Assembly (NCBI RefSeq): GCF_011077955.1
Contig: NZ_JAALBX010000017.1
Span: 21,533 to 85,532, forward strand
Direction: 5' to 3'
DNA: 64,000 nucleotides
From: Citrobacter freundii
GTDB taxonomy: Bacteria; Pseudomonadota; Gammaproteobacteria; Enterobacterales; Enterobacteriaceae
Shown here: piece after piece, positions 20,290 to 30,740 of the stretch
How positions within the stretch are numbered: the stretch's first letter is position 1
How the letters are laid out: each line of letters opens with the position of its first letter
Made by a program: the position numbers and the translations under genes
Notes under the pieces: model-generated
The model's input: only the letters and a program-made list of their open reading frames with translations
Told to the model about the DNA's origin: nothing
Database searches by the model: none

Positions 20290-22836
20290 TTACGACTGAT
20301 ATTGCTGCATCATCGGCGAGGCGTTGTCCTGACGGGGCGACGCCACGTTCGTGATCGCCTGACTGCGGTACGGGATCACTTGGTTGCGGCCATCGACATT
20401 CACAATCTGGTAGAACTGCGGCAAGTTAAAGTTGATAAAGCTTGAGCCGTAAGTGAACCGGTCATGGGACGACGAGTAGAAGCGGCTAACGTCGCGGACC
20501 AGTTCTTCAATACTGCCTTCGCAGTGATGATAGACCTCAGCGCGGTTGCTTTCGTCGAGAATGTAAATATTAAAGCCGCGATCGTCGTTCGTATTCTCAA
20601 AGAAGAATTGAATAATCCCTTCGCTGGCGAATCCATCCACCACTGACGGCAATTTCACCTGGTTAGTTTCAACCTGCACTGACAGGCCATGCAACTTGTT
20701 GTGGGAAATCGCGCCATAAAATTCAATGGCATTTTCCAGTTTCTGTACCGACACGTTCACCCGTTCAAAGAACAGGCCCCAGGTCTGGCCCGCTACACGC
20801 AAGGCTTTAAAGCGCCCAGGCTCCAGACGGGTGCTGGATAAGCGGAACTCAATACATTCTGAGACGAGCTGCTGAACGCGGGTACGAATAAGGCCGCGCA
20901 AATGCTGGCTATAACAGAAGACTTCAACGCTATCCGGCGGCGCAGCGTCCTGATGCATTTTACCGAGGATAGTTTTAAGCGCCTCGATCATCGCCTGCTC
21001 GCCGTTGAAATGCAGGGTACGCACCTCATTCCACGAGTTGCGATAAAGCAGGTCGATACTGCCAATCAGGCATTTTTGCTCTTCGCCGAAACTCAGGACA
21101 TCCAGCTTTCTGAAATCGAAATGGACAACCTGATTGCGGAACGCAGCCGTCGGATCATATTCAAGGTTGACGATAATCGCCAGGTGGCGAATTTCGCACG
21201 GGCTGTAGAGCGCTTTCGGCGTTGGCGCAGGCAACCGCAGCGGGAAGTGATGCGACACGTCCGCCACCATTTCCTGCAGTTTCGCCAGATCGCAAATCCC
21301 GTTGCCCTTAATAAACAGGCGGGTACGCGAGGTGAGCAGGCCGTTAAACCAGGCCCAGGCCACCAGCTTATTAAGATAACGGTTATATTCCAGCGGCTGA
21401 TGGCTGATGATCGATTCCATGTTCGGGGCGCGGTTGTATAAATACCAGCCGCTACGGTTGGCGCGGCCCTGCGGCACATGGATAAAGGTTAACGTCGGCT
21501 CTGAGAGATCCGGGGAAATCTGCGGGTTCACCAGAGTCACTTTGCCGGGCAGCGCTTCGAATGCCGCATACAGTTTACGGGTCAGAACGCCAATATCCTG
21601 CGGGCTTGCCGAAACGCTCAAATTATTACGGCGCGCAAAGCGAATCAGATTTCGATAGCTTTGCATCATGGCGTCGAGCAGTTCGTTATGCGCTTCGCGC
21701 ACCTGGTCGATTTTCCAGTTAGCGCGATTATCGAGCATGGTTAAACGCGCCTCGTCCCAACCCCAGGCTTTTACCATCTGGCTTATCACTTCGCGGCGCC
21801 AGCCCACGCAAGCGCGCTCGCGAGAAAGTTTTTCGCATACTTTCAGGTAGAAACAGCGGCGAACTAAATCCAGACGCGCAGTATCTTCAATCTGCTCCAG
21901 ATATTCTGTGACGCGCTCAAGCATCATGCAGTACGAATCAAGCCCGTAAGAGACGATTTCGCCATCGTGCAGACGCTGTTTAATGTCTTTAGCCAGCAGG
22001 CGCTGATTCGGGTACTCCCAGGAGTACGCTTCCAGCAGCAGCGTTTTTAACACTGCTTTATAAGGCGAGTCGATACTTTTATAGAGCTGCCACAGGCTCG
22101 CGCCGAAGTACTCTTCCGCCGAGAGCGAACTTAAGCCGCCCAAATCGAGCCATTCGTTAGGCGTCAACACGCCTTGCGCGTACAACGTCATCACGTAATC
22201 GTCGTAGTGCTCTTCTTCTTCACACGGCACCATATTCCAGAGAATACGTTTACCGGCCAGACGCACGGCGGTGCGGTAGAACTCGTCCAGCAACAAAATA
22301 TGTTGGGTCGAACCGCAGTCTTCGCCGCCAAGGCTGCCGCTTTCATTATGACGGAAGCGGTTTTCGTCGATCAGGAAGAAGCTGACTTCAACGCCCAGCG
22401 AGGCGGCCCAGCTTTCCAGCAGGCTGCATTTACGCTGTAACAATTGACGCTCATCATTATCAAGCCAGGATTGATGGCAAACCCAGATATCCAAATCGGA
22501 AGAACAGCTTTGCCCCACGGATGAGGTGCTGCCCATGGTGTAAAGACCGGTAATAGGTAACTCGCCCTGCGGTGTTTCCCGTGGGATAGGCCCGCGGTTC
22601 AGCTCAAGCTCGTTCAGGTAGTGGCGTTGGGTTTCATCAGGCGTGTAAAGGCAGATGCCACAGGGAACGTTACCATCAAGGTAACCCGGCATCAGCGGGT
22701 GGTGATAATGTAGCAGTGTCGGCAGCAGACTGTAGACCTGTTGGAATGCAGGCCCCATAGCAGCAAGAGCGCGATCTACACGCAATTGATTTATGGCATC
22801 CAGTCTCTGTTTTAAGGTCTCAATATAGAGGTACAA
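20290..22836 (-). CDS. cyaA: Class I adenylate cyclase CyaA
   Basis: Makes cAMP from ATP and is stimulated by phosphorylated EIIA-Glc. 848 residues, equal to E. coli. The N-terminal catalytic half carries [19 protein letters not shown], with the nucleotidyltransferase-like Gly-Ser and Asp-x-Asp residues; the C-terminal half is regulatory. The start is TTG at 22836 ([20 protein letters not shown]) with only a weak AGGCG ahead. The TTG is conserved in enterics and limits synthesis. A CRP site lies about 100 bases upstream. Tail to tail with cyaY. Confidence 0.98.
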   Translation of the reverse strand: MYLYIETLKQRLDAINQLRVDRALAAMGPAFQQVYSLLPTLLHYHHPLMPGYLDGNVPCGICLYTPDETQRHYLNELELNRGPIPRETPQGELPITGLYTMGSTSSVGQSCSSDLDIWVCHQSWLDNDERQLLQRKCSLLESWAASLGVEVSFFLIDENRFRHNESGSLGGEDCGSTQHILLLDEFYRTAVRLAGKRILWNMVPCEEEEHYDDYVMTLYAQGVLTPNEWLDLGGLSSLSAEEYFGASLWQLYKSIDSPYKAVLKTLLLEAYSWEYPNQRLLAKDIKQRLHDGEIVSYGLDSYCMMLERVTEYLEQIEDTARLDLVRRCFYLKVCEKLSRERACVGWRREVISQMVKAWGWDEARLTMLDNRANWKIDQVREAHNELLDAMMQSYRNLIRFARRNNLSVSASPQDIGVLTRKLYAAFEALPGKVTLVNPQISPDLSEPTLTFIHVPQGRANRSGWYLYNRAPNMESIISHQPLEYNRYLNKLVAWAWFNGLLTSRTRLFIKGNGICDLAKLQEMVADVSHHFPLRLPAPTPKALYSPCEIRHLAIIVNLEYDPTAAFRNQVVHFDFRKLDVLSFGEEQKCLIGSIDLLYRNSWNEVRTLHFNGEQAMIEALKTILGKMHQDAAPPDSVEVFCYSQHLRGLIRTRVQQLVSECIEFRLSSTRLEPGRFKALRVAGQTWGLFFERVNVSVQKLENAIEFYGAISHNKLHGLSVQVETNQVKLPSVVDGFASEGIIQFFFENTNDDRGFNIYILDESNRAEVYHHCEGSIEELVRDVSRFYSSSHDRFTYGSSFINFNLPQFYQIVNVDGRNQVIPYRSQAITNVASPRQDNASPMMQQYQS

Positions 22837-22929
22837 GACATATCGCCTGATGATTGCACTATTTCGAAAAACCGCCGCGTTTATCGCCGTTTGGGTTTTT
22901 GCCCGTACAGGCTAACAATCGGCTTAAAA

Positions 22930-22945
22930 CGTGATCAATTTAACA
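22930..22945. promoter_or_regulatory. CRP site upstream of cyaA
   Basis: On the cyaA strand TGTTA-AATTGA-TCACG matches the CRP consensus TGTGA-N6-TCACA at 8 of 10 positions. It resembles the known autoregulatory CRP site of the cyaA P2 promoter, where cAMP-CRP represses. The remaining 22837-23120 interval holds the divergent cyaA and hemC promoters. Confidence 0.75.
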
Positions 22946-23120
22946 CCTTGCGGGTTGACCGTAAAGGAAGTTGCGCTACTTATCCATTGTAGCATCGAAA
23001 GCCTGCACTAAAGTACGAGAACACGACGGATATCCCCCTTTCCTGCTAAAACCCGTTAAAACTGACACTGTTCTGGTTACAATGTTAGGATGGTAAATGG
23101 ACGAATTAACGGTAACAAGC

Positions 23121-24062
23121 ATGTTAGACAATGTACTAAGAATTGCCACTCGCCAAAGCCCGCTCGCGCTCTGGCAAGCACATTACGTCAAGGACCGTCT
23201 GGAAGCGTTTCATCCAGGATTGACGGTAGAACTGGTGCCGATGGTAACGAAAGGCGACATTATCCTCGATACCCCGCTTGCGAAAGTGGGCGGCAAAGGT
23301 CTGTTCGTTAAAGAACTTGAGCTGGCATTGCTTGAAGGCCGTGCAGATATCGCTGTGCACTCCATGAAAGATGTACCAGTAGAATTCCCTGAAGGCCTGG
23401 GTCTGGCGACGATTTGCGAGCGCGAAGATCCGCGCGACGCCTTTGTCTCTAATCGATTCGCTACCCTGGATGATATGCCTGCCGGCAGTATCGTCGGCAC
23501 ATCCAGCCTGCGTCGTCAGTGCCAGATCGCTGAACGCCGCCCTGATTTAATCATCCGCTCGCTACGCGGCAATGTCGGTACGCGTCTGAGTAAGCTTGAT
23601 AACGGCGAGTATGACGCGATTATCCTCGCCGTCGCCGGGCTGAAGCGCCTGGACCTGCAAGCGCGTATCGGTTATGCCCTCCCTGCTGAGGTTTCGCTTC
23701 CTGCCGTGGGCCAGGGGGCAGTCGGTATTGAATGTCGTCTTAATGACGCGCGCACCCGCGAACTGCTGGCCCCACTGAATCACGCTGAAACGGCTCTTCG
23801 CGTCAGCGCCGAGCGCGCCATGAATACCCGTCTTGAGGGCGGCTGCCAGGTGCCTATCGGCAGCTATGCGGAAATCCACAAGGGTGAAATCTGGCTGCGT
23901 GCGCTGGTCGGCGCGCCGGATGGATCGAGAGTCGTGCGTGGTGAGCGCCGCGGCGCACCAGAGGATGCTGAAAAGCTCGGCGTCTCGCTGGCGGAGGAAC
24001 TGCTGGAAAACGGCGCGCGCGCCATTCTGGCTGAAGTTTATAACGGAGACGCCCCTGCATGA
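23121..24062 (+). CDS. hemC: Porphobilinogen deaminase HemC
   Basis: Polymerises four porphobilinogens to hydroxymethylbilane in heme synthesis. ATG at 23121 gives 313 residues and the family N-terminus [20 protein letters not shown]; an upstream in-frame start would add eight atypical residues. [13 protein letters not shown] and SLRRQCQ motifs are present, and the Cys in EGGCQVPIG binds the dipyrromethane cofactor. First gene of hemCDXY, overlapping hemD by four bases. Confidence 0.98.
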   Translation: MLDNVLRIATRQSPLALWQAHYVKDRLEAFHPGLTVELVPMVTKGDIILDTPLAKVGGKGLFVKELELALLEGRADIAVHSMKDVPVEFPEGLGLATICEREDPRDAFVSNRFATLDDMPAGSIVGTSSLRRQCQIAERRPDLIIRSLRGNVGTRLSKLDNGEYDAIILAVAGLKRLDLQARIGYALPAEVSLPAVGQGAVGIECRLNDARTRELLAPLNHAETALRVSAERAMNTRLEGGCQVPIGSYAEIHKGEIWLRALVGAPDGSRVVRGERRGAPEDAEKLGVSLAEELLENGARAILAEVYNGDAPA

Positions 24063-24796
24063 ATATCCTGGTGACCCGCCCCTCCCCCGCAGGAGAAGAA
24101 CTGGTAAGCCGCTTGCGCGCGCAGGGAAAGGTCGCCTGGAGTTTACCGCTCATTGAATTCTCTCCTGGTCGGGAGCTTTCAATGTTGCCGGATCTACTGG
24201 CTTCATTATCTCAGGACGATCTTCTGTTCGCGCTTTCTCAGCACGCCGTATGGCACGCGGCGGCGGCACTGCGCCAGCATCATATCGCCTGGCCACGCGT
24301 TCAGGCCTTCGCAATTGGACGCACCACCGCGCTTGCGCTGCATACCGCCAGCGGACTATCGGTTAATTATCCGCGTGACCGGGAAATCAGCGAAGTGTTG
24401 CTACAATTACCAGAATTACAAAACGTTGCAGGTAAGCGCGCCGTACTGTTACGCGGCAACGGCGGACGCGAACTTATTGGCGAAACGCTGGCGAAGCGTG
24501 GCGCTAAAGTAACGTTTTGTGAATGTTATCAACGTATTGACAAATATTACGACGGGAAGGAAGAAGCGTATCGCTGGCATCAGCGCGGCGTGGATACGTT
24601 GGTTGTCACCAGCGGCGAAATGCTAAAGCGCCTGTTTACGCTCATCCCTCCATGGTATCAAACAAACTGGTTACTTCACTGCCGACTCATTGTCGTCAGT
24701 GAACGTTTGGCGACCCTCGCCCGGGAATTGGGTTGGCAGGACATTACCGTCGCCGATAATGCAGACAACGATGCGCTACTGCGCGTGTTGCAATAA
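24059..24796 (+). CDS. hemD: Uroporphyrinogen-III synthase HemD
   Basis: Cyclises hydroxymethylbilane with inversion of ring D. 245 residues (E. coli 246). N-terminal [19 protein letters not shown] and [11 protein letters not shown] are typical of this poorly conserved family. The ATGA overlap with hemC indicates translational coupling, matching consecutive steps in the pathway. Confidence 0.97.
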   Translation: MNILVTRPSPAGEELVSRLRAQGKVAWSLPLIEFSPGRELSMLPDLLASLSQDDLLFALSQHAVWHAAAALRQHHIAWPRVQAFAIGRTTALALHTASGLSVNYPRDREISEVLLQLPELQNVAGKRAVLLRGNGGRELIGETLAKRGAKVTFCECYQRIDKYYDGKEEAYRWHQRGVDTLVVTSGEMLKRLFTLIPPWYQTNWLLHCRLIVVSERLATLARELGWQDITVADNADNDALLRVLQ

Positions 24797-24817
24797 CTCT
24801 CATAATGGGAAGCCATA

Positions 24818-26020
24818 ATGACGGAACAACAGAACACCTCTACTGCGCCTGAAGAAAACAGGGATTCGGTGGAAATCACCTCTCCGCCACAAAAGCCTGT
24901 GAAACACGATCGTAAAATCAATACCGCTTTGGCGCTAAGCGCTGTGGCTATCGCCATTGCGCTGGCCGCCGGCATTGGGCTTTATAATTGGTCTAAACAT
25001 CAGTCCGCTGTGCAAAGCGCCACAATCGAGGCGCTTGAAGGACAGGTGACGGCGCTGCAACAGCAGCAGGAAAACCAAAAATCCGCGTTAGAAAATACCC
25101 TCAAACAGCAGGCCGGCGCGCTCGATGCGGCAAAGCATGAGCAGGAAAACCTGACGCGCCAACTGGATGAAATGCAGCAAAAAGTCGCGACCATTTCCGG
25201 AACCGATGCCAAAACCTGGCTGCTGGCACAGGCTGATTTTCTGGTGAAACTGGCAGGTCGCAAGCTTTGGAGCGATCAGGATGTGACGACTGCCGCCGCG
25301 CTGCTTAAAAGCGCTGACGCAAGCCTTGCGGATATGAATGACCCGAGTCTGATCACCGCGCGCCGCGCCATTACTGAAGATATCGCCACCCTGTCGGCGG
25401 TGTCCCAGGTTGATTACGACGGTATTATTCTCAAGCTGAATCAACTGGCAAGCCAGGTGGATAACTTGCGTCTGGCAGATAATGACAACGACTCCGCCCC
25501 TATGGACAGCGATGGTACCGAGCTTTCCAGCACCGTCACTGAATGGCGGCAAAACCTGGTAAAAAGCTGGCACAACTTTATGGACAGCTTTATTACCATT
25601 CGCCGCCGTGATGATACCGCCGTCCCGCTGCTGGCCCCGAATCAGGACGTGTACCTGCGCGAAAATATCCGCTCTCGGTTGTTAGTCGCAGCCCAAGCGG
25701 TGCCGCGTCATCAGAATGAAACTTACAAACAGTCACTGGATAACGTTTCCACATGGGTGCGCGCCTATTACGACACGGATGACGCCACTACCAAGAGCTT
25801 CCTTGATACCCTGGATGCGTTAAGTCAGCAAAACATCGATATGGACGTGCCTGAAACCTTACAGAGCCAGCCAATCCTTGAAAAACTGATGCAAACGCGG
25901 GTGCGTAACCTCCTCGCGCAGCCAGCCGTCACCTCGGCTGAGACGGCGGCACCTGCTGAGGCGGCACCCGCGCCAGCCGAAGCGCCTGCGGCCTCTGAAC
26001 CGGCTCAGGGAGAACAGTAA
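24818..26020 (+). CDS. hemX: HemX, membrane protein of the hem operon
   Basis: 400 residues. A polar N-terminus is followed by one membrane helix at about residues 36-57 ([20 protein letters not shown]). A long Gln/Glu-rich coiled coil (about 65-130), a helical domain and an Ala/Pro/Glu-rich tail follow. It is often labelled uroporphyrinogen-III methyltransferase, but no SAM-methyltransferase motif is visible, so that label is doubtful. Its stop overlaps the hemY start (TAATG). The low-complexity tail is longer than in E. coli (about 393 residues). Confidence 0.93.
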   Translation: MTEQQNTSTAPEENRDSVEITSPPQKPVKHDRKINTALALSAVAIAIALAAGIGLYNWSKHQSAVQSATIEALEGQVTALQQQQENQKSALENTLKQQAGALDAAKHEQENLTRQLDEMQQKVATISGTDAKTWLLAQADFLVKLAGRKLWSDQDVTTAAALLKSADASLADMNDPSLITARRAITEDIATLSAVSQVDYDGIILKLNQLASQVDNLRLADNDNDSAPMDSDGTELSSTVTEWRQNLVKSWHNFMDSFITIRRRDDTAVPLLAPNQDVYLRENIRSRLLVAAQAVPRHQNETYKQSLDNVSTWVRAYYDTDDATTKSFLDTLDALSQQNIDMDVPETLQSQPILEKLMQTRVRNLLAQPAVTSAETAAPAEAAPAPAEAPAASEPAQGEQ

Positions 26021-27231
26021 TGGTTAAAGTCCTGTTGCTATTCCTGCTGTTAATGGCGGGGATCGTCGTCGGCCCGATGATCGCCGGTCATCAGGGTTAT
26101 GTATTGATCCAGACTGATAACTGGAATATTGAAACCAGCGTCACTGGCTTAACGATCATCTTGATCCTTTCGTTAGTGGTGTTGTTTGCGATCGAGTGGA
26201 TCCTGCGTCGTCTGTTTCGTACCGGCGCCCGCACGCGCGGTTGGTTTATGGGCCGCAAACGCAATCGCGCTCGTAAACAAACCAGCCTGGCGCTGTTGAA
26301 ACTGGCGGAAGGCGACTATCAGCAAGTAGAAAAACTGATGTCGAAAAATGCCGATCACGCCGAACAGCCGGTGGTTAACTATTTACTGGCGGCGGAAGCG
26401 GCGCAGCAGCGCGGCGATGAGATGCGCGCGAATCAACATCTGGAGCGTGCGGCTGAACTGGCTGATGGCGATCAGATCCCGGTGGAAATCACCCGGGTAC
26501 GGCTGCAACTGGCGCGTAACGAAAACCATGCGGCGCGTCACGGCGTCGACAGGTTGCTGGAAGTCACGCCGCGTCATCCGGAAGTGCTGCGCCTGGCGGA
26601 ACAAGCGTACATCCGTACCGGGGCCTGGAATTCGCTGTTAGATATTCTTCCGTCTATGAAGAAAGCGCAGGTCGGAGACGACGCACACCGCGATGCGCTG
26701 CAACAGCAAGCCTGGATTGGGCTAATGGATCAAGCTCGCGCCGAACAAGGCAGCGACGGCCTGAAAGCCTGGTGGCAAAATCAAAGCCGGAAAACGCGTC
26801 AACAAACCACGCTTCAGGTCGCTATGGCTGAGCATCTTATTGAATGCGACGATCATGACACCGCCCAGAGCATCATTCTGGATGGGCTGAAGCGCCAGTA
26901 TGATGAGCGTCTGGTTATGCTGATGCCGCGTTTAAAAACCGGCAATCCGGAACAGCTTGAAAAAGCGTTGCGTCAGCAGATAAAAAGCCAGGGCGATCGC
27001 CCCATATTGTGGAGTACGCTGGGGCAGTTGTTAATGAAGCACGGCGAATGGCAGGAAGCGAGTATCGCGTTCCGCGCGGCGTTAAAACAGCGTCCGGATG
27101 CCTTTGATTACGCCTGGCTTGCTGATGTGCTGGACAGAATGCATCAACCTGAAGAGGCGGCGACAATGCGTCGTGATGGTCTGCTGCTGACCCTGCAAAA
27201 TAATTCTCTGCAAAATAACCCGCCGCAATAA
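26020..27231 (+). CDS. hemY: HemY, TPR membrane protein of heme metabolism
   Basis: 403 residues. Two N-terminal membrane helices (about 2-20 and 43-62) are followed by a basic stretch RTRGWFMGRKRNRARK and TPR-like helices to the C-terminus. E. coli HemY is an inner-membrane protein linked to late heme synthesis; it is unrelated to the Bacillus oxidase of the same name. It ends in a Gln/Asn-rich tail with a short repeat (LQNN). Last gene of hemCDXY. Confidence 0.93.
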   Translation: MVKVLLLFLLLMAGIVVGPMIAGHQGYVLIQTDNWNIETSVTGLTIILILSLVVLFAIEWILRRLFRTGARTRGWFMGRKRNRARKQTSLALLKLAEGDYQQVEKLMSKNADHAEQPVVNYLLAAEAAQQRGDEMRANQHLERAAELADGDQIPVEITRVRLQLARNENHAARHGVDRLLEVTPRHPEVLRLAEQAYIRTGAWNSLLDILPSMKKAQVGDDAHRDALQQQAWIGLMDQARAEQGSDGLKAWWQNQSRKTRQQTTLQVAMAEHLIECDDHDTAQSIILDGLKRQYDERLVMLMPRLKTGNPEQLEKALRQQIKSQGDRPILWSTLGQLLMKHGEWQEASIAFRAALKQRPDAFDYAWLADVLDRMHQPEEAATMRRDGLLLTLQNNSLQNNPPQ

Positions 27232-27238
27232 CCTCTTT

Positions 27239-27272
27239 ATCGCCTTCTCACTCGGGAAGGCGATCGCTTTTC
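27239..27272 (+). terminator. Terminator after hemY
   Basis: ATCGCCTTC and GAAGGCGAT form a 9-bp stem with an 8-base loop, 8 bases after the hemY stop, followed by CGCTTTTCT. It fits an intrinsic terminator for the hemCDXY operon with a modest T-run. Confidence 0.75.
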
Positions 27273-27300
27273 TGTACTGTCACACCTTTAAAACGCCCAT

Positions 27301-27498
27301 AAAAAAACACCTGCCAGATGGCAGGTGTTAAAAAGGTCTTTGACAACAAATAGGTGCTTCACTCAACGTTATGTCCATGGTGTTTGATGAGGCGTTAGCG
27401 ACATCTCTCGGTGGACGATAAGCACCGTTAAACGGCTCTGCGTCATTCCTGAGTTTATGAAGCCTGAGGCGAACATAAGAGATGGAATGAGCATCTAC
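27301..27498 (-). ncRNA. glmZ: Small RNA GlmZ
   Basis: On the minus strand the region starts GTAGATGCTCATTCCATC at 27498 and continues through conserved blocks including TTATGTTCGCCT, GACGCAGAGCCGTTTA, GTGCTTATCGTCCAC, ACACCATGGACA and AACGTTGAGTGAAGCACC. It ends in a 9-bp GC-rich terminator stem (27307-27328) and seven T. These match E. coli GlmZ, also located beside hemY. GlmZ pairs with and activates the glmS mRNA (glucosamine-6-phosphate synthase), with Hfq, and is cut by RNase E guided by RapZ unless GlmY sequesters RapZ. Length is about 198 nt; the 5' end is inferred from E. coli. No aslA/aslB gene follows. Confidence 0.93.
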
Positions 27499-27509
27499 AT
27501 ATTAATTAT

Positions 27510-27525
27510 TGCACAAACCATGCCA
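27510..27525 (-). promoter_or_regulatory. Predicted sigma-54 promoter of glmZ
   Basis: On the minus strand TGGCATGGTTTGTGCA matches TGGCAYR-N4-TTGCW with one mismatch. GG and GC are separated by exactly 10 bases, and the GC lies 13 bases before the inferred glmZ start. A TAATAT next to the start could be part of an overlapping sigma-70 promoter, as known for GlmY/GlmZ genes in several enterics. Confidence 0.75.
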
Positions 27526-27600
27526 GAAACGCATGGTTAAATTATCTGAAAACACTCATTACGATTCAGCACGTTAGCGATGCCATTAAACGGGCAACCA

Positions 27601-27613
27601 TAAGAATGTGATC
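27601..27613 (-). promoter_or_regulatory. Possible IHF site in the glmZ promoter
   Basis: On the minus strand GATCACATTCTTA matches WATCAA-N4-TTR except at two positions. It lies between the predicted GlrR sites and the sigma-54 promoter, where IHF would bend DNA. The match alone is weak. Confidence 0.35.
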
Positions 27614-27628
27614 TGAATAAGGTTTAAC

Positions 27629-27646
27629 TGTCGCTCCCAGCAGACA
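27629..27646. promoter_or_regulatory. Predicted GlrR (QseF) site 1 upstream of glmZ
   Basis: TGTC-N10-GACA is present without mismatch, about 130 bases upstream of the inferred glmZ start. This is the published binding motif of the sigma-54 activator GlrR (QseF), which controls glmY and glmZ in many Enterobacteriaceae. Confidence 0.75.
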
Positions 27647-27691
27647 AAGATAAGCTAAAATTATTTTCTGCAAGTAATTCAATCAGTTATA

Positions 27692-27709
27692 CGTCTCAAA
27701 TCGACGACA
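27692..27709. promoter_or_regulatory. Predicted GlrR (QseF) site 2 upstream of glmZ
   Basis: CGTC-N10-GACA (TGTC-N10-GACG on the glmZ strand) differs from the motif by one base. Its centre is 63 bases, about six helical turns, from site 1, consistent with paired activator sites on one DNA face. Confidence 0.6.
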
Positions 27710-27793
27710 CTATTTGCGGTTAACGTTGCCATTTTGCGACAGAAGTCTCATAAAGATAAGAAAAGCAGAGAGTAAGGAATGGGGAAAGGTAGA

Positions 27794-27821
27794 AAAGAAA
27801 AAACCCCGCCGAAGCGGGGTT
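27794..27821 (-). terminator. Terminator of the Arg-His-Leu-Pro tRNA operon
   Basis: On the minus strand AACCCCGC-TTCG-GCGGGGTT is followed by TTTTTTCTTTT, starting 6 bases after the tRNA-Pro CCA end. A strong intrinsic terminator. Confidence 0.93.
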
Positions 27822-27827
27822 CTAAAT

Positions 27828-27904
27828 TGGTCGGCGAGAGAGGATTCGAACCTCCGACCCACTGGTCCCAAACCAGTTGCGCTACCAAGCTGCGCTACTC
27901 GCCG
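27828..27904 (-). tRNA. proM: tRNA-Pro (anticodon TGG)
   Basis: 77 nt with encoded CCA. It begins CGGCGAGTAGCGCAGCTTGG, the anticodon loop reads TTTGGGA, the T-arm is GGTTCGAATCC and the 3' end is CTCGCCGACCA. It is the last of the four tRNAs and matches E. coli proM. Confidence 0.97.
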
Positions 27905-27942
27905 AAATACTGCTTTTTTGAATTATTAGTTCAATTTAGTTG

Positions 27943-28029
27943 TGGTGCGAAGAGAGGGACTTGAACCCTCACGTCCGTTAAGACACTAACACCTGAAGCT
28001 AGCGCGTCTACCAATTCCGCCACCTTCGC
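27943..28029 (-). tRNA. leuT: tRNA-Leu (anticodon CAG)
   Basis: 87 nt with encoded CCA and a long variable arm, a type II tRNA. It begins GCGAAGGTGGCGGAATTGG, the anticodon loop is CTTCAGG and the 3' end is TCTTCGCACCA. The variable arm (GTCTTAACGGAC) and the T-stem (GAGGG/CCCTC) differ from my recollection of E. coli leuT, but pairing is retained, with one G-U at the base of the acceptor stem. Confidence 0.96.
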
Positions 28030-28044
28030 ATCGCCACGAAATAA

Positions 28045-28121
28045 TGGGGTGGCTAATGGGACTCGAACCCACGACAACTGGAATCACAATCCAGGGCTCT
28101 ACCAACTGAGCTATAGCCACC
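28045..28121 (-). tRNA. hisR: tRNA-His (anticodon GTG)
   Basis: 77 nt including the extra 5' G (position -1) needed by histidyl-tRNA synthetase, opposite C73. It begins GGTGGCTATAGCTCAGTTGG, the anticodon loop is TTGTGAT and the 3' end is TAGCCACCCCA. The single hisR gene is the one in which Salmonella his-operon derepression mutations were mapped. Confidence 0.97.
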
Positions 28122-28176
28122 ACTGCAAATCTTTTACTCGCTTGTTCTACTTCACCGCTCAAGCGCCTCATTAAAA

Positions 28177-28253
<77 letters not shown>

Positions 28254-28274
28254 GTAGCGCCGTTGCGGAGGGGG

Positions 28275-28303
28275 ATACTACGGACTTCGCGCCCTGCTGT
28301 CTA
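28275..28303 (-). promoter_or_regulatory. Stringent-type promoter of the four-tRNA operon
   Basis: On the minus strand TAGACA, a 17-base spacer and TAGTAT are followed by a GC-rich discriminator (CCCCCTCCGC). Consensus-like hexamers plus a GC-rich discriminator are typical of stable-RNA promoters inhibited by ppGpp. Confidence 0.8.
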
Positions 28304-28355
28304 GTGCTTTTTTTAAGAAAATGCGCGTTTGGTTATGCTTTGCGCACTTTGTCGC

Positions 28356-29741
28356 TTATCTCTCCACTTCCGGCAGTGAATAGTGTCGATTAAGACCAAA
28401 AAGCCTGTAGACCACTGTTACCAGCGCCAGAAATAGCGCGCCGACAATCAGCGACATACGCGTTTCTTCATTAAATCCCATCCCGAAAAGCACGCAAAGC
28501 AGAAATCCCATGGTCAAATAGTTCGCCCACGGGAAAAACAGAGAGCGGAACGGGTGGCTGGCGATGGCCTGACGGTGCGCTTTACGAAACCGTAGCTGGC
28601 TAATCAGGATCACAAACCACGGCACCATACCCGGTAATACGCTGGCGCTATAGACGTAGACAAAAACGCGCTGCGGATTGGGAATGAGGTAATTCAGACA
28701 GGAACCTATCAGCAGGATCACAATCGATATCGCCACGCCTGCCACCGGTACGCCGTTTTTCGATACTTTCCCAACCGCTGCCGGCAGCTGCCGATTTTTC
28801 GACAAGGCGTAAAGCATGCGCCCGCAGCTATACATCCCGCTGTTGCATCCAGACAACGCCGCCGTCAGCACCACGAAGTTAATAATACCGGCCGCGGCAG
28901 TGATACCGATTTTAGCGAAGGTGAGAACAAACGGACTCCCGCTGGTGCCGATGTTATCCCACGGGAAAAGCGTCACAATAACGAAGATTGCGCCCACGTA
29001 AAAAATGAGGATGCGCCATAACACCTTGCTCACCGCGCTACGTAGCGTCACCTGCGGGTTTTTCGCCTCTCCGGCAGTTATGCCTATCAGCTCCACGCCC
29101 TGATAGGACGCCACCACGATGCACAACGCGGTCAAAAAGCCTTTCCAGCCGCCAGCGAAGAAACCGCCGTGCGCGGTCAGGTTAGCGAATCCAACCGCCT
29201 GCCCGCCGTTGCCGAAACCAAAGAAAATCACGCCAAGGCCGATGACGATCATCACAATAATGGTGGTGACTTTGATCATTGCGAACCAGAATTCAATTTC
29301 GCCATACAACCGTACTGCCGCCAGGTTCGCCAGCGCCACTAACCCCACGGCAATAAGCGCAGGTATCCACTGCGCCATTTCCGGGAACCAGTACTGTACG
29401 TAAACGCCAATGGCGGTAATTTCCGATATCCCTACCGCCATCCACATAAACCAGTAGGACCATGCCGTCAGATACCCGAAAAACGGGCTCATATAACGAT
29501 GTGCGTAAATGGCGAATGAACCGGCTACCGGTTCAAGAAAAAGCATTTCACCCATGGAGCGCATGATAAAGAAAACAAACAGGCCTGCGAATATGTATGC
29601 CAGCAATACGGAAGGCCCCGCCCATTTAAGGGTGCTCGCCGCCCCCATAAATAGCCCAACGCCAATGGTGCCCCCAAGGGCGATAAGTTCGATGTGTCGA
29701 GACTCCAGCCCACGCTGAAGCTCAGAATTATTCTCTGCCAT
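28356..29741 (-). CDS. yifK: APC-family amino acid transporter YifK
   Basis: A 461-residue inner-membrane permease of the amino acid-polyamine-organocation family with about 12 hydrophobic segments. [13 protein letters not shown] in helix 1 is the family substrate-binding motif, and [12 protein letters not shown] precedes it. Enteric YifK is reported to take up threonine and serine and to be regulated by Lrp and the small RNA GcvB. It lies between the ECA operon and the tRNA cluster on the same strand. Confidence 0.93.
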   Translation of the reverse strand: MAENNSELQRGLESRHIELIALGGTIGVGLFMGAASTLKWAGPSVLLAYIFAGLFVFFIMRSMGEMLFLEPVAGSFAIYAHRYMSPFFGYLTAWSYWFMWMAVGISEITAIGVYVQYWFPEMAQWIPALIAVGLVALANLAAVRLYGEIEFWFAMIKVTTIIVMIVIGLGVIFFGFGNGGQAVGFANLTAHGGFFAGGWKGFLTALCIVVASYQGVELIGITAGEAKNPQVTLRSAVSKVLWRILIFYVGAIFVIVTLFPWDNIGTSGSPFVLTFAKIGITAAAGIINFVVLTAALSGCNSGMYSCGRMLYALSKNRQLPAAVGKVSKNGVPVAGVAISIVILLIGSCLNYLIPNPQRVFVYVYSASVLPGMVPWFVILISQLRFRKAHRQAIASHPFRSLFFPWANYLTMGFLLCVLFGMGFNEETRMSLIVGALFLALVTVVYRLFGLNRHYSLPEVER

Positions 29742-29961
29742 ATATCCTCAATGTTGTGTTGTCGTTGCTCCGGCTTTACCGGTTATTGTTATCGTCAGCG
29801 CCATAGGGTCCGCGTGGCTTATCCTGTCCATCGGTAACGATGAGCTGAATCATCCACGGCACTGCACTGAACCCGCGCATGGTTTCCTAAATTTTCCGAA
29901 ATGGCAAATAACGAAATGAAAAATGTCAAAAGACGAGGATAAATAGCGAGGAGAATGCGTA

Positions 29962-29984
29962 ACGGCGGAACAGGGCTCCGCCGT
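29962..29984. terminator. Hairpin after wecG at the end of the ECA operon
   Basis: ACGGCGGA and TCCGCCGT form an 8-bp stem 7 bases after the wecG stop. There is no T-run on the minus strand, so it may stabilise the mRNA end rather than terminate. Nothing else is evident in the 250-bp gap to yifK beyond the yifK promoter region. Confidence 0.45.
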
Positions 29985-29991
29985 CAGATAA

Positions 29992-30732
29992 TTACAGTTT
30001 GCCGGTATAGTGCCAGGCGAGGTAACGCAGTAAGCGAAGCTGTCGCGTAATGCGGCTTGGCTGGCTCAACAGGCGATAGAGCCATTCGAGTCCCAGGCGT
30101 TGCCACACTTGAGGCGCGCGCTTAACGTGGCCGGTAAACACATCATAGGTACCGCCGACGCCCATATACAGCGCGTCCGGATACACCATACGGCAGTCAC
30201 GCATGAAGACTTCCTGACGTGGAGAGCCCATCGCTACGGTGACTATTTTGGCGCCGCTGTCGCGAATTCGCTCGAATAACGCCTGGCGAGACTCGGGGGT
30301 AAAATAACCATCCTGCTCGCCCACGAGGTTGACCTGCCACTGCTGGCGAAGTTTAGCGACCGTTTCATTCAGCACCTGCGGTTTGCCCCCGACTAAAAAC
30401 ACCGGGGTGCCTTCCTGACCTGCGCGCGCCATCAGCGCTTCCCAAAGGTCGGCGCCCGCGACCCGGGAAATCTGCGCCTGTGGGTATTTCTTGCGCACGG
30501 AACGCACCACGCTGATGCCATCGGCATATTTAAATTCCGCCGCCTCAATCAACGCTCTGATTTGAGGATCATCATTAAGCGTCAACATTTTCTCCGCGTT
30601 AATGGCCACCAGCGTTCCGTGTTTCAGATGTCCATCAGCAAAGAGGTAGTTGAGAGCATGTTGCTTATCACGCCATCCCAGCAAGCTCAGCCCACGTAAG
30701 GCGTAACGCGGCGCGTTAATATCGTCAGTCAT
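29992..30732 (-). CDS. wecG: UDP-N-acetyl-D-mannosaminuronic acid transferase WecG
   Basis: Adds ManNAcA to GlcNAc-PP-undecaprenol (lipid I) to make ECA lipid II. 246 residues with ATG at 30732 preceded by AAGGA. The longer open frame upstream lies in wzyE and is rejected. Motifs of the WecG/TagA/CpsF family: [31 protein letters not shown] and [17 protein letters not shown]. It begins 8 bases after wzyE. Sequence is clearly diverged from the E. coli protein as I recall it, especially at the N-terminus. Confidence 0.95.
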   Translation of the reverse strand: MTDDINAPRYALRGLSLLGWRDKQHALNYLFADGHLKHGTLVAINAEKMLTLNDDPQIRALIEAAEFKYADGISVVRSVRKKYPQAQISRVAGADLWEALMARAGQEGTPVFLVGGKPQVLNETVAKLRQQWQVNLVGEQDGYFTPESRQALFERIRDSGAKIVTVAMGSPRQEVFMRDCRMVYPDALYMGVGGTYDVFTGHVKRAPQVWQRLGLEWLYRLLSQPSRITRQLRLLRYLAWHYTGKL

Positions 30733-30740
30733 CTGCATCC

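Noticed and set aside
24818..26020. Annotation of HemX as uroporphyrinogen-III C-methyltransferase
   Set aside because: No SAM-binding or CobA/CysG-type motif is visible; the protein is a single-span membrane protein with a coiled coil.
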